A DNA stretch of 64,000 nucleotides from Gemmobacter sp034519525 (lineage in GTDB: Bacteria; Pseudomonadota; Alphaproteobacteria; Rhodobacterales; Rhodobacteraceae), in the NCBI GenBank assembly GCA_034519525.1, contig JAXHOJ010000054.1, positions 122,829 through 186,828 of the forward strand, given 5' to 3'. The notes beneath the pieces were generated by a model. It was not told the origin of the DNA and searched no databases. It was given only the letters and a program-made list of their open reading frames with translations. A program made the position numbers and the translations under genes. Positions 17,957 to 25,735 of the stretch are shown here, in pieces (the first letter of the stretch is position 1; the number at the start of each line of letters is the position of its first letter).

Positions 17957-18268
17957 TCAGAACGGCAGGCCGGGCCCGCGCTTCTGCAAACGTTTCATGT
18001 TGGAGCTGGTGCGCTTGCGCACCGGCTTCAGCGCAGCCATTGCAACAGCTGCGGCGCCGGCGCCGCTCATTGCGGCCTGACCTGCCGAAAACGCCGATTC
18101 CGTCATGGCTTCGGTCTTTTCTTCGACCATACGCATGGTTTCTTCGGGCGCCACGTTCCAGAGCCCCGCCATACCCCAAAGCCGCATCGCGATAACTGCC
18201 TGTGCCTCGGCCAGCATCAGGCTGGTCTGCATTGACAGGGAAAAGGCTTCATTGGGCGTTACAAACAT
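17957..18268 (-). CDS. Small phasin-like / hypothetical protein
   Basis: A 103-residue, methionine- and alanine-rich helical protein beginning MFVTPNEAFSLSMQTSLMLA. It continues with ENTMRMV-like amphipathic helix, an Ala/Gly-rich middle (SGAGAAAVAMAALKPV) and a basic tail (RKRTSSNMKRLQKRG). The shape (SLMLAEAQAVIAMRLWGMAG, then EEKTEAMTESAFSAG) resembles short phasin-type proteins, and similar alanine-rich proteins have been loosely called antifreeze proteins in databases. Function unknown. It converges on msrA with a 10-bp gap. Confidence 0.6.
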   Translation of the reverse strand: MFVTPNEAFSLSMQTSLMLAEAQAVIAMRLWGMAGLWNVAPEETMRMVEEKTEAMTESAFSAGQAAMSGAGAAAVAMAALKPVRKRTSSNMKRLQKRGPGLPF

Positions 18269-18378
18269 TACGATTCCTGACTGTATCTGCTTTCAACTTG
18301 GCCCTGCCCTGCCCACCACGCAAGTACGACCTCAGTGAAATCCGACGAAAGTGTTAATTTTGCATGTCGGTTTTCAAG

Positions 18379-18999
18379 TCACCGAAGGGTCAGCCCGCCT
18401 TCTTCTTGCAGAAACTTCACAATCTCCTCAACGCCTTGGCCCTGCCGCAGCCGGGCCATCACATAGGGCCGCGCGCCACGGGCAATTTGCGTATCCGCCT
18501 CCAGCTGTGCCAGATCGACGCCGACATGGGGCGCAAGATCCGTCTTGTTGACAACCAGCAGATCAGATCGCGCCAGTCCGGGTCCCTTCTTGCGCGGGAT
18601 ATCCTGCCCTGCGGCCGTGTCGATCACATAGATCGACAGATCGGCCAGTTCGGGGCTGAAGGTTGCCGCCAGATTGTCGCCCCCGGATTCGATCAGGATC
18701 AGATCCAGATCCGCAAAGGCACTGCGCAGATCGGCCACCGCAGCCAGGTTGATGCTGGCATCCTCGCGGATCGCGGTATGCGGGCATCCGCCGGTTTCAA
18801 CGCCCCGGATACGGGCGGCTGGCAGAACCTGCGCACGGGTCAGGTAATCGGCATCTTCGCGGGTATAGATGTCATTGGTGATGACGGCCATGGAACAGCG
18901 GTCGGCCAGCGCCGCGCAAAGCTTTTCCGTCAGCGTGGTCTTGCCGGCGCCGACAGGGCCACCGATTCCAACACGAAGAGGGCCATTGGGGCTGGTCAT
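18379..18999 (-). CDS. ureG: Urease accessory GTPase UreG
   Basis: A SIMIBI-class GTPase that drives nickel insertion into urease together with UreD, UreF and UreE. The 206-residue protein has the P-loop GGPVGAGKTTLTEKL at 13-27, a CPHTAIREDASIN segment with the metal-binding Cys-Pro-His, LILIESGGDNLAATFSPELAD as Walker B, and the guanine-specificity motif VVNKTDLAP. It is the last gene of the urease operon and overlaps ureF by ATGA. Confidence 0.96.
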   Translation of the reverse strand: MTSPNGPLRVGIGGPVGAGKTTLTEKLCAALADRCSMAVITNDIYTREDADYLTRAQVLPAARIRGVETGGCPHTAIREDASINLAAVADLRSAFADLDLILIESGGDNLAATFSPELADLSIYVIDTAAGQDIPRKKGPGLARSDLLVVNKTDLAPHVGVDLAQLEADTQIARGARPYVMARLRQGQGVEEIVKFLQEEGGLTLR

Positions 19000-19625
19000 G
19001 TGCGAAAGATCCTGACTTCCAAAGTTTCATGGCGCATCGCAGCCATATCTGCACCGGGGGCAAAAGTGCCGATGCTGTCAAGCGGGGCGGTTGCAGCTTC
19101 GGCCGCAACCGCGTTGATAATCGGGGCCAGTCTGGTCAGCATCGCCTGAGCCTCGGTCTGGCCCAGCGGCAGAAACCGCGTCGCCGCAGAAACCATCTGT
19201 GCCGCAGACCCATGCAGGAACAGCGCCAGCACCTCTTGCGTGCCCAGATCCAACGATGCTGTCGCCATGCCAACGGCCACAGGGTAAGGCACCAGTGGCA
19301 GGTCAGCCCCGGTAATCCCGGCGATCAGGGCACAGAAAGCCCGCCCCTGTTCCATCAGCTCGGTTTCGCGTTCGGCACAGCTGGCATAGCTGAGGATCAG
19401 ATCAGACAGCATCTGGCAATCGGCCCCCGCCCGGGCATGGGTCAGGATGATCGCATCCGTCCGTGCCGATCCGTGGCAAAGGATCGCGGTCACCCAGGTC
19501 TCCACATCTGCGGCAGTGCGGATGATCCCGGTTGCCATCGGCTCTTCCAGGCCCTGACTATAGCCAAAACCGCCGATCGGAAAAGCCGGCGAGCCAATAG
19601 GCAGTTTCAGCCGGTCATCAGCCAT
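18996..19625 (-). CDS. ureF: Urease accessory protein UreF
   Basis: Part of the UreDFG chaperone complex that activates urease. The 209-residue product from the ATG at 19625 begins MADDRLKLPIGSPAFPIGGF, with the family's FPIGGFGYSQGLE, then GRAFCALIAGITG and SATRFLPLGQTEAQAMLTRL. An upstream ATG at 19715 would add a His/Met-rich leader that is really the ureE coding region read in another frame. The start overlaps the end of ureE by 8 bp. Confidence 0.92.
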   Translation of the reverse strand: MADDRLKLPIGSPAFPIGGFGYSQGLEEPMATGIIRTAADVETWVTAILCHGSARTDAIILTHARAGADCQMLSDLILSYASCAERETELMEQGRAFCALIAGITGADLPLVPYPVAVGMATASLDLGTQEVLALFLHGSAAQMVSAATRFLPLGQTEAQAMLTRLAPIINAVAAEAATAPLDSIGTFAPGADMAAMRHETLEVRIFRT

Positions 19626-20121
19626 GAAAATGGAAATGCCCATCGCCATGGCTGTGTCCATGTCCAGAATTAGGGCCATGGTCATGGCCCATGGTCCGGC
19701 CGTGGCCATAGGCACCCCCTTCGGGACGGAAAGGGGCTTCGGCCAGTGTCAGTGCAGCTCCCAGGCCGGTCAGCATCTTTTCCAGCACATGATCCCGGCG
19801 TATCACCAGATGATCACCGGCAATCTGGCAGGGCGTATGGCGGTTGCCGATATGCCAGGCCAGCCGCGGCAGATCGCCCCGGATCTGCACCACAGGTTCC
19901 TGCGCAGCAATCACCACAATCAGCCGCCCGTCGGACAGCTGAAACGCATCGCCATGGTCCAGGCTGGTGGTTTCGCCCAGATCAACCAGAAAGCTGCTGC
20001 CATCTTCGGCCTGCAAGCGTTTGCGGCGCAGAAACCGGGCGTCATAGCCCAGAATGACGCGGCTATCCGCCTTCAGCCATTGGCCAGAGCGGAGGATGGA
20101 ATGGGCGGTGATCTGTTCCAT
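19618..20121 (-). CDS. ureE: Urease accessory nickel chaperone UreE
   Basis: A dimeric nickel-binding chaperone. The 167-residue protein has the N-terminal peptide-binding domain (TSLDHGDAFQLSDGRLIVV) and the metal-binding domain with AWHIGNRHTPCQI and the conserved histidine. The C-terminal tail from about residue 138 is histidine-rich (YGHGRTMGHDHG, then GHGHSHGDGHFHFHG), a classic nickel-storage tail. It overlaps ureF at its 3' end. The stretch between its start and ureC (20122-20335) has no minus-strand gene but an antisense small ORF. Confidence 0.93.
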   Translation of the reverse strand: MEQITAHSILRSGQWLKADSRVILGYDARFLRRKRLQAEDGSSFLVDLGETTSLDHGDAFQLSDGRLIVVIAAQEPVVQIRGDLPRLAWHIGNRHTPCQIAGDHLVIRRDHVLEKMLTGLGAALTLAEAPFRPEGGAYGHGRTMGHDHGPNSGHGHSHGDGHFHFHG

Positions 20122-20168
20122 GATTCGTTAACTCTCCGGTCGCAAACTGGTTCGGCAAGGAGGAATCC

Positions 20169-20339
20169 ATGATGGCCGACCAGACGCTACTTGATGAACT
20201 GGCCGCCCTGCGCGCCCAGATCCGCCAGCTTCAAGCACGGGAAGCCGCGCTTGCGCTGGAGGTGGAAGATACCCCCCATCCGGCACCGCGGCCGGGCTGG
20301 CCGATCCGCCGGGCCGGGCAGGGGAAGGCGTTGCACTAG
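20169..20339 (+). CDS. Small antisense ORF inside the urease cluster, predicted coiled coil
   Basis: A 56-codon ORF on the plus strand, while all urease genes are on the minus strand. A strong AAGGAGGA site at 20157-20164 precedes ATG codons at 20169 and 20172. The product begins MADQTLLDELAALRAQIRQL, a heptad-like Leu/Ala/Arg pattern, then becomes proline/arginine-rich (HPAPRPGWPIRRAGQGKALH). Its stop TAG shares the palindrome CTAG (20336-20339) with the ureC stop on the other strand. I do not recognise a family. The ribosome-binding site and fit to an otherwise empty 214-bp gap are the main evidence. Confidence 0.6.
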   Translation: MMADQTLLDELAALRAQIRQLQAREAALALEVEDTPHPAPRPGWPIRRAGQGKALH

Positions 20340-22042
20340 AACAGGAAATACCTCTGTGCCAGCGGCAGCTCTTTCGCGGGTTCGCAGGTCAGCAGCACAC
20401 CATCCGCCCGAACCTCATAGGTTTCGGGATTGACCTCGATCTGCGGGGTTACGGCGTTCAGGCGCATGTCAGATTTGCCGATATTGCGCGTGCCCTGCAC
20501 CGCATACAGCTGTTTCTGCAGGCCCAGTTCGGCACCCACGCCATTGGCAATGGCTGCGCCCGAAAGGAAGGTGGCACAGCTCATATGCCGCGCCCTGCCC
20601 AGGGCGCCGAACATCGGCCGTGAATACATCGGCTGCACCGGGATCGACCCGTTCGGATCGCCCATCTGCGCCAGCACGATCATTCCACCCATCAGCACCA
20701 TGTCCGGCTTGGCGCCAAAGAAGGCAGGCGACCACAGCACCAGATCGGCGCGCTTGCCGACCTCGATGCTGCCGATGTGGCGGGAAAGCCCGTGGGTGAT
20801 GGCCGGGTTTATGGTGTATTTGGCGATATAGCGGCGGACGCGGAAATTGTCATTCGCGCCGGTTTCCTCGGCCAGCCTGCCCCGCTGCACCTTCATCTTA
20901 TGCGCAGTCTGCCAGGTGCGGGTAATCACTTCGCCAATCCGCCCCATGGCCTGACTGTCGGACGAGATTACCGAAAACGCCCCCATATCATGCAGGATAT
21001 CTTCGGCGGCGATGGTTTCCTTGCGGATGCGGCTTTCCGCAAAGGCCACATCCTCGGGAATCGAGCGATCCAGGTGGTGGCAGACCATCAGCATGTCCAG
21101 ATGCTCCTCAACCGTGTTCACGGTATAGGGCATCGTCGGGTTGGTAGAGCTGGGGATCACGTTCTGGCTGCTGACCACGCGCATGATATCGGGCGCATGG
21201 CCGCCGCCTGCCCCTTCGGTATGAAAGGCGTGGATGGTGCGGCCCTTGATCGCGGCCAGGGTATTTTCCACAAAGCCGCTTTCGTTCAGCGTATCGGTGT
21301 GGATCATCACCTGCACATCCATGTCATCGGCCACACTCAGGCAGCAGTCGATGGCAGCGGGGGTGGTGCCCCAATCCTCGTGCAATTTCAACGCACAGGC
21401 GCCGGCATTGACCATTTCCACCAGCCCTTCGGGCAGCGAGGCATTGCCCTTGCCCGAAATGCCGAAGTTCATCGGAATGGCATCCACCGCCTGCAGCATC
21501 CGCCCGATATGCCAGGGGCCGGGGGTGCAGGTGGTGGCCAGCGTGCCATGCGATGGGCCGGTGCCGCCGCCCAGCATGGTGGTCACGCCGGAATGCAGCG
21601 CATCTTCGGCCTGCTGCGGGCAGATGAAATGGATATGCGCATCCATGCCGCCGGCGGTGACGATCCGCCCTTCGCCGGCGATCACATCGGTGGACGGCCC
21701 GATGATGATGGTGACACCCGGCTGGGTATCGGGGTTGCCCGCCTTGCCGATGGCGGCAATGATCCCGTCACGCAGCCCGATATCGGCCTTGTAGATGCCG
21801 GTGTGATCAACGATCAGCGCATTTGTGATCACAGTATCCACTGCACCACCCGCCCGGCTGATCTGGCTTTGGCCCATGCCATCGCGGATCACCTTGCCGC
21901 CGCCGAACTTCACCTCTTCGCCATAGGTGGTCAGGTCGCGTTCCACCTCGATGACAAGATCGGTATCGCCCAGGCGCAGCCGGTCGCCCGTGGTGGGGCC
22001 ATACATTGCCGCATAGGCGGGGCGTGAAATTCTGACAGCCAT
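20336..22042 (-). CDS. ureC: Urease alpha subunit (catalytic)
   Basis: Hydrolyses urea to ammonia and carbamate at a di-nickel centre. The 568-residue protein begins AYAAMYGPTTGDRLRLGDTDL. It has the metal ligands MDAHIHFICPQQ, the lysine that is carbamylated in CALKLHEDWG, the HTDTLNESGF and HTEGAGGGHAPD histidines, and the active-site flap cysteine/histidine in LMVCHHLDRSIPEDVAFAESR. Length is standard for bacterial UreC. It directly abuts ureB (no gap). Confidence 0.98.
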   Translation of the reverse strand: MAVRISRPAYAAMYGPTTGDRLRLGDTDLVIEVERDLTTYGEEVKFGGGKVIRDGMGQSQISRAGGAVDTVITNALIVDHTGIYKADIGLRDGIIAAIGKAGNPDTQPGVTIIIGPSTDVIAGEGRIVTAGGMDAHIHFICPQQAEDALHSGVTTMLGGGTGPSHGTLATTCTPGPWHIGRMLQAVDAIPMNFGISGKGNASLPEGLVEMVNAGACALKLHEDWGTTPAAIDCCLSVADDMDVQVMIHTDTLNESGFVENTLAAIKGRTIHAFHTEGAGGGHAPDIMRVVSSQNVIPSSTNPTMPYTVNTVEEHLDMLMVCHHLDRSIPEDVAFAESRIRKETIAAEDILHDMGAFSVISSDSQAMGRIGEVITRTWQTAHKMKVQRGRLAEETGANDNFRVRRYIAKYTINPAITHGLSRHIGSIEVGKRADLVLWSPAFFGAKPDMVLMGGMIVLAQMGDPNGSIPVQPMYSRPMFGALGRARHMSCATFLSGAAIANGVGAELGLQKQLYAVQGTRNIGKSDMRLNAVTPQIEVNPETYEVRADGVLLTCEPAKELPLAQRYFLF

Positions 22043-22348
22043 TTACAGATCTCCCATGACCTGTTGGTTGAACCCGTAGACCCGGCGCAGCCCCCCGAAG
22101 GGCACCAGCCGCACCTCGCGCGCCTGCCCCGGCTCGAACCGCACCGCAGTGCCCGAGGCGATATCCAGCCGCATCCCGCGTGCGGCGCTGCGATCAAAGC
22201 GCAACCCGACGTTGGTTTCGGCAAAATGGTAATGGCTGCCCACCTGGATCGGCCGGTCACCCGTATTCGCCACCATCAGCGTGATCGCCTCAGCCCCATC
22301 ATTGAGGGTGATAAAGCCTTCAGCAGGAAAGATTTCTCCGGGAATCAT
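22043..22348 (-). CDS. ureB: Urease beta subunit
   Basis: A structural subunit of the urease trimer. The 101-residue protein has the family pattern MIPGEIFPAEGFITLNDGAE, then VANTGDRPIQVGSHYHFAETN and GTAVRFEPGQAREVRLVPFGG. It is a separate polypeptide of normal length, sitting 9 bp after ureA and immediately before ureC. Confidence 0.97.
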   Translation of the reverse strand: MIPGEIFPAEGFITLNDGAEAITLMVANTGDRPIQVGSHYHFAETNVGLRFDRSAARGMRLDIASGTAVRFEPGQAREVRLVPFGGLRRVYGFNQQVMGDL

Positions 22349-22357
22349 GGCGACCTC

Positions 22358-22660
22358 TCAGCGGATCGGGTGGTGAACGGTGACAAGTTTGGTGCCATCC
22401 GGAAAGGTGGCCTCCACCTGCACCGAATGGATCATCTCGGGCACGCCGGCCATGCACTGATCCACTGTGATCACATGGGCTCCCGCCTCCATCAGATCGG
22501 CAACAGCGCGGCCATCCCGCGCGCCCTCCACTACGAAATCGGTGATCAGCGCGATGGCCTCGGGGTGGTTGAGCTTCACGCCACGGGCCAGCCGGTTGCG
22601 CGCCACCATGGCCGCCAGGCTGATCATGAGCTTTTCCCGTTCGCGGGGGGTCAGGTTCAT
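22358..22660 (-). CDS. ureA: Urease gamma subunit
   Basis: The smallest structural subunit of urease. The 100-residue protein begins MNLTPREREKLMISLAAMVA and carries RGVKLNHPEAIALITDFVVEGARDG (near residues 26-50) and GVPEMIHSVQVEATFPDGTKLVT. Its ATG at 22660 overlaps the ureD stop (ATGA); an upstream in-frame ATG at 22750 lies inside ureD and is less likely. Confidence 0.97.
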   Translation of the reverse strand: MNLTPREREKLMISLAAMVARNRLARGVKLNHPEAIALITDFVVEGARDGRAVADLMEAGAHVITVDQCMAGVPEMIHSVQVEATFPDGTKLVTVHHPIR

Positions 22661-23505
22661 GCGATATCTCCATTCATCTGCCAGACCCTGGGCAAGGGTC
22701 GGCCACGCAACTGGGAAAGTAGCCGCGCCATCTGTTGCTTCAGTGGCCAAAGGTCGGGTGCGGCCAGACGCAGGATCAACCGCCCATTCCAGGCTGATAC
22801 TGCCGTATCGCAGTCAGGGTTGGGCAGAAGTGGGCGCAGGGCCGGTGCGGCATCTTCCGCCCCCTGTGCCACGAAGGCAATCACGGCATAGCAGCGCGCA
22901 GCGCCCAACAGCGCGGGCAGGCTGCGGTCAGTCAGCGCCCCCGGTCCCAGCGCCAGCGTATCTGACCAGACCGGCCGCCCGCCACGCAGGATTTGCCGCC
23001 GGTCGATCAGCCGGGCTGCCGACAGGGTTTCGCCCATGGCATGGCGCCCCAGCACCAGCGTTTCCGCCATCAGACAGTTGGCATCGGCTGCGAGCGTGAT
23101 TGTCGTCCTGCGATGCAAGTGGCTGTTTTCAAAAAGGATGGTCTCTTGCGGTAACCAGTCCAGCCGCCCAGCCTGTGCCACATCCAACGCCACTTCCACC
23201 ATGGCCTGCCCGCTGGACGCGGCATAGGCGCGTTCGGCGGTCTGCGTTGTTGCAGTCAGTGCCAGATCCGGGGCAACCGTCAGTGAAAACCGCAGGCTAT
23301 CCCCCCCCGTCAGCCCGCCAGAGGTGTTGAGAAACACCACCTCCGCCGGGGCACCGCCGCCCAATGGCAGAAAGGCCTTGGCAGAGCCGCGTTGATACAG
23401 CCCGGAAAGTGCGGCCCGTCCGCCCCGCATGGCAATGGCCACCTTGGCCTCGCCATGGCTGCGTTGCAGAGTTGCGGCTTCCGGCCCGGTGTCACGGAGC
23501 ATCAT
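22657..23505 (-). CDS. ureD: Urease accessory protein UreD (UreH)
   Basis: A scaffold that binds apo-urease and recruits UreF and UreG. The roughly 280-residue protein shows VFLNTSGGLTGGDSLRFSL (near residue 66), TTQTAERAYAASSG, LPQETILFENSHLHRRTTI and LDRRQ-type segments typical of UreD. An in-frame ATG at 23532 is possible; MMLRDTGPEAATLQRSHG at 23505 or 23502 fits the family better. It heads the urease operon, order D-A-B-C-E-F-G, and starts about 155 bp after flgI on the same strand. No nickel or urea transporter gene is adjacent. Confidence 0.9.
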   Translation of the reverse strand: MMLRDTGPEAATLQRSHGEAKVAIAMRGGRAALSGLYQRGSAKAFLPLGGGAPAEVVFLNTSGGLTGGDSLRFSLTVAPDLALTATTQTAERAYAASSGQAMVEVALDVAQAGRLDWLPQETILFENSHLHRRTTITLAADANCLMAETLVLGRHAMGETLSAARLIDRRQILRGGRPVWSDTLALGPGALTDRSLPALLGAARCYAVIAFVAQGAEDAAPALRPLLPNPDCDTAVSAWNGRLILRLAAPDLWPLKQQMARLLSQLRGRPLPRVWQMNGDIA

Positions 23506-23659
23506 GCCCCACTTTTGAGAGCCAGAGCGCACCAGTCAAACAACGTCGCCGTAAGAGCAGGCACAGTCGGCGGGATATCAGCGTTGGATATCTGCGTATA
23601 ATTTGTGCAGCATGACCGTATTTTAACACCTTGCTGCTTTGTCGGGCCAGAATGACACC

Positions 23660-24754
23660 CTATTGCACCAGCAGTTCCGCATGAAGCGCCCCGGCGGCGT
23701 TTATGCTTTTCAGGATGTCGATCATGTCATGCGGGGCCACGCCCAATGCGTTCAGTCCCGCAACCACATCCGACAGGTTAGCCCCTTCGGTGATTTCGGC
23801 CAGACCCGTGCCGGGCGCCTTTTCGATACCGGCGGTGCTGCGCGGCACCACAACAGTTTCGCCTGCGCTGAACGGATTGGGCTGGATCGCCAGCGGCGCC
23901 TCCTCCACCCGCAACGTCAGGTTGCCCTGTGCCACGGCCACGCGGCTGATCCGCACATCTGCCCCCATGACGATGGTGCCGGATCGCTGATCCACAACCA
24001 CCCTTGCCCGGGTTTCAGGCTCCACCAGGATATTCTCCAGACGTCCGATCACATGCGCGGGCGAGGCCATCCGCGCCCGGCCGATATCCAGCGAGACTGT
24101 GCCCGCATCCATCATCGTGGCGATGCGGCTGCCAAATTCACGGTTGATCGCATCCTCGATCCGGCCTGCCGTTGTGAAATCCGGCGCGCGCAGGCCAAGG
24201 CGCAGCGCGGTTATCGAGGTGAAATCGAACTCCACCTCGCGCTCCACCCTTGCCCCCGAGGGGATGACCCCTGCCGTTGGCACACCCTGCACCACACGCG
24301 CAGCCTCACCCTCTGCCATGATGCCGCCGGCGATGATGGTGCCCTGCGCCACGGCGTAAATCTCGCCATCCGCGCCGTTCAGCGGCGTCATCACCAGCGT
24401 GCCCCCCAACAGGCTTTTGGCATCCCCGATGGCCGAAACCGTAACATCAATCCGTCCGCCGGACCGGGAGAAGGGTGGCAATGCGGCTGTCACGAAAACG
24501 GCCGCCACATTCTTGGGCCGAAAATCCTCACCCGTGACATTGACGCCCAGCCGCTCCAGCAGATTGGCCATGATTTCTTCGGTGTAGGGCGTATTGCGGA
24601 TCCCGTCGCCAGTGCCGTTCAGCCCGACAACCAGGCCATATCCCACCAGATCATTGCCGCGCACGCCGTCGAACTCCACCAGATCCTTGATCCGCACCGG
24701 CCCTGCCAAGGCAAGGCCCGGCAGCAGCAGCAAAACCATCAGCATACGGATCAT
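23660..24754 (-). CDS. flgI: Flagellar P-ring protein FlgI
   Basis: Forms the P-ring bushing around the flagellar rod in the periplasm. The 364-residue protein has a signal peptide (MIRMLMVLLLLPGLALAGPV). The signatures follow: RIKDLVEFDGVRGNDLVGYGLVVGLNGTGD (split around residue 40), GTLVMTPLNGADGEIYAVAQG, and near the end LAEITEGANLSDVVAGLNALGVAPHDMIDILK. It overlaps flgL by 4 bp and is the last gene of the motB-flgE-flgK-flgL-flgI run. Confidence 0.96.
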   Translation of the reverse strand: MIRMLMVLLLLPGLALAGPVRIKDLVEFDGVRGNDLVGYGLVVGLNGTGDGIRNTPYTEEIMANLLERLGVNVTGEDFRPKNVAAVFVTAALPPFSRSGGRIDVTVSAIGDAKSLLGGTLVMTPLNGADGEIYAVAQGTIIAGGIMAEGEAARVVQGVPTAGVIPSGARVEREVEFDFTSITALRLGLRAPDFTTAGRIEDAINREFGSRIATMMDAGTVSLDIGRARMASPAHVIGRLENILVEPETRARVVVDQRSGTIVMGADVRISRVAVAQGNLTLRVEEAPLAIQPNPFSAGETVVVPRSTAGIEKAPGTGLAEITEGANLSDVVAGLNALGVAPHDMIDILKSINAAGALHAELLVQ

Positions 24755-25734
24755 CGCAGGTAATCCGACAGTTTCAGCCCCGATAGCCGCGCCGTCACGG
24801 CGAACAGCATGTCGAGCCTGTCCTGCGCGGCGGTCAGTCGGGTTGCGGTTTCGAATTCGTCAATCTTCAGCATATCCACGCGGGCCAAAGCCAGAGCGGC
24901 CTTTTCGGCGGAATTGCGGCCCTGCGCCTCTGCGATCCGTTCTTCTGCCTGACCCATCCGGGCGGCGAGGCTGTCCAGACCGGGCTGTGCCGCCCGCAAA
25001 GCAGATCCTGCGGCAACCGCAAGCCCTGCCTGTGCCTCCATCGCCAGCGGGCTGTCCTTCAGCATCGCAGCCATGGCAAAGGCGCTCAGCGTCTGGCGAA
25101 GGGCCGGATCTGCGGCGGTGATGTCGAGCACAAGGTTTTCACCATCGGACAGAGGCACGGCGGCGCCCGCTGCTCCGCGATACCCAAAGCGGGCTGGATC
25201 GTCGAACCAGTCTTCGATCCGCTGCTGCAGTTCTGCTGCAGTCGTGGCCCCCGCCGTTGCATCGCGCAGCTGTGCCAGCATGTCTTCACCCACTGGCAGG
25301 GGCGCGCGATCACTGTTCATTCCTGAAAACACATACCGCCCGGCGGTAACCGTGTTCAGCGTTGCCACAGCAGACAGAAAACCAGCCTCACCGGCCGCAG
25401 CCATCCCGACAAGGCCTATAGCGCCACCGCTTTCCGCTGTCGCCAGATCGTTGGCCAGATCGGCAGCGCTGCTGTCGAGCCGCGCAAGGCTGGCCTGCAT
25501 ACCCTCGGCCCGGAGTTGCAGATCTGCGGTCGAAACCGAGAAGGCTTCCAGCCGTGACAATGTGGCATCCAGTGCGTGAAGGGGGGCCAGATTTCCCTTC
25601 AGACGCGCTGCCACATCTGCGGTCAACCCCGTCGACATCTCTTGGGAAAGGGTCTGGATTGTGAGCTTCGTCGCAGCCACATTGCGCTGCATCATCAGCG
25701 TGCGGGCCAGATCACCCAATGAAACCATGGTCAT
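24751..25734 (-). CDS. flgL: Flagellar hook-associated protein 3 (FlgL)
   Basis: A junction protein between hook and filament, exported by the flagellar type III system. The 327-residue protein is flagellin-like, with an N-terminal helix (LARTLMMQRNVAATKLTIQTLSQEMSTG, split) and a C-terminal helix (FETATRLTAAQDRLDMLFAVTARLSGLKLSDYLR), the paired D0/D1 coiled-coil segments of FlgL. The variable middle contains GRYVFSGMNSDRAPL, a FlgL hallmark. It is 1 bp from flgK and overlaps flgI. Confidence 0.9.
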   Translation of the reverse strand: MTMVSLGDLARTLMMQRNVAATKLTIQTLSQEMSTGLTADVAARLKGNLAPLHALDATLSRLEAFSVSTADLQLRAEGMQASLARLDSSAADLANDLATAESGGAIGLVGMAAAGEAGFLSAVATLNTVTAGRYVFSGMNSDRAPLPVGEDMLAQLRDATAGATTAAELQQRIEDWFDDPARFGYRGAAGAAVPLSDGENLVLDITAADPALRQTLSAFAMAAMLKDSPLAMEAQAGLAVAAGSALRAAQPGLDSLAARMGQAEERIAEAQGRNSAEKAALALARVDMLKIDEFETATRLTAAQDRLDMLFAVTARLSGLKLSDYLR

Positions 25735-25735
25735 G

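Noticed and set aside
20777..22027. 416-codon plus-strand frame
   Set aside because: Antisense to ureC; His/Gly/Asp-rich repetitive product with no homology signature.
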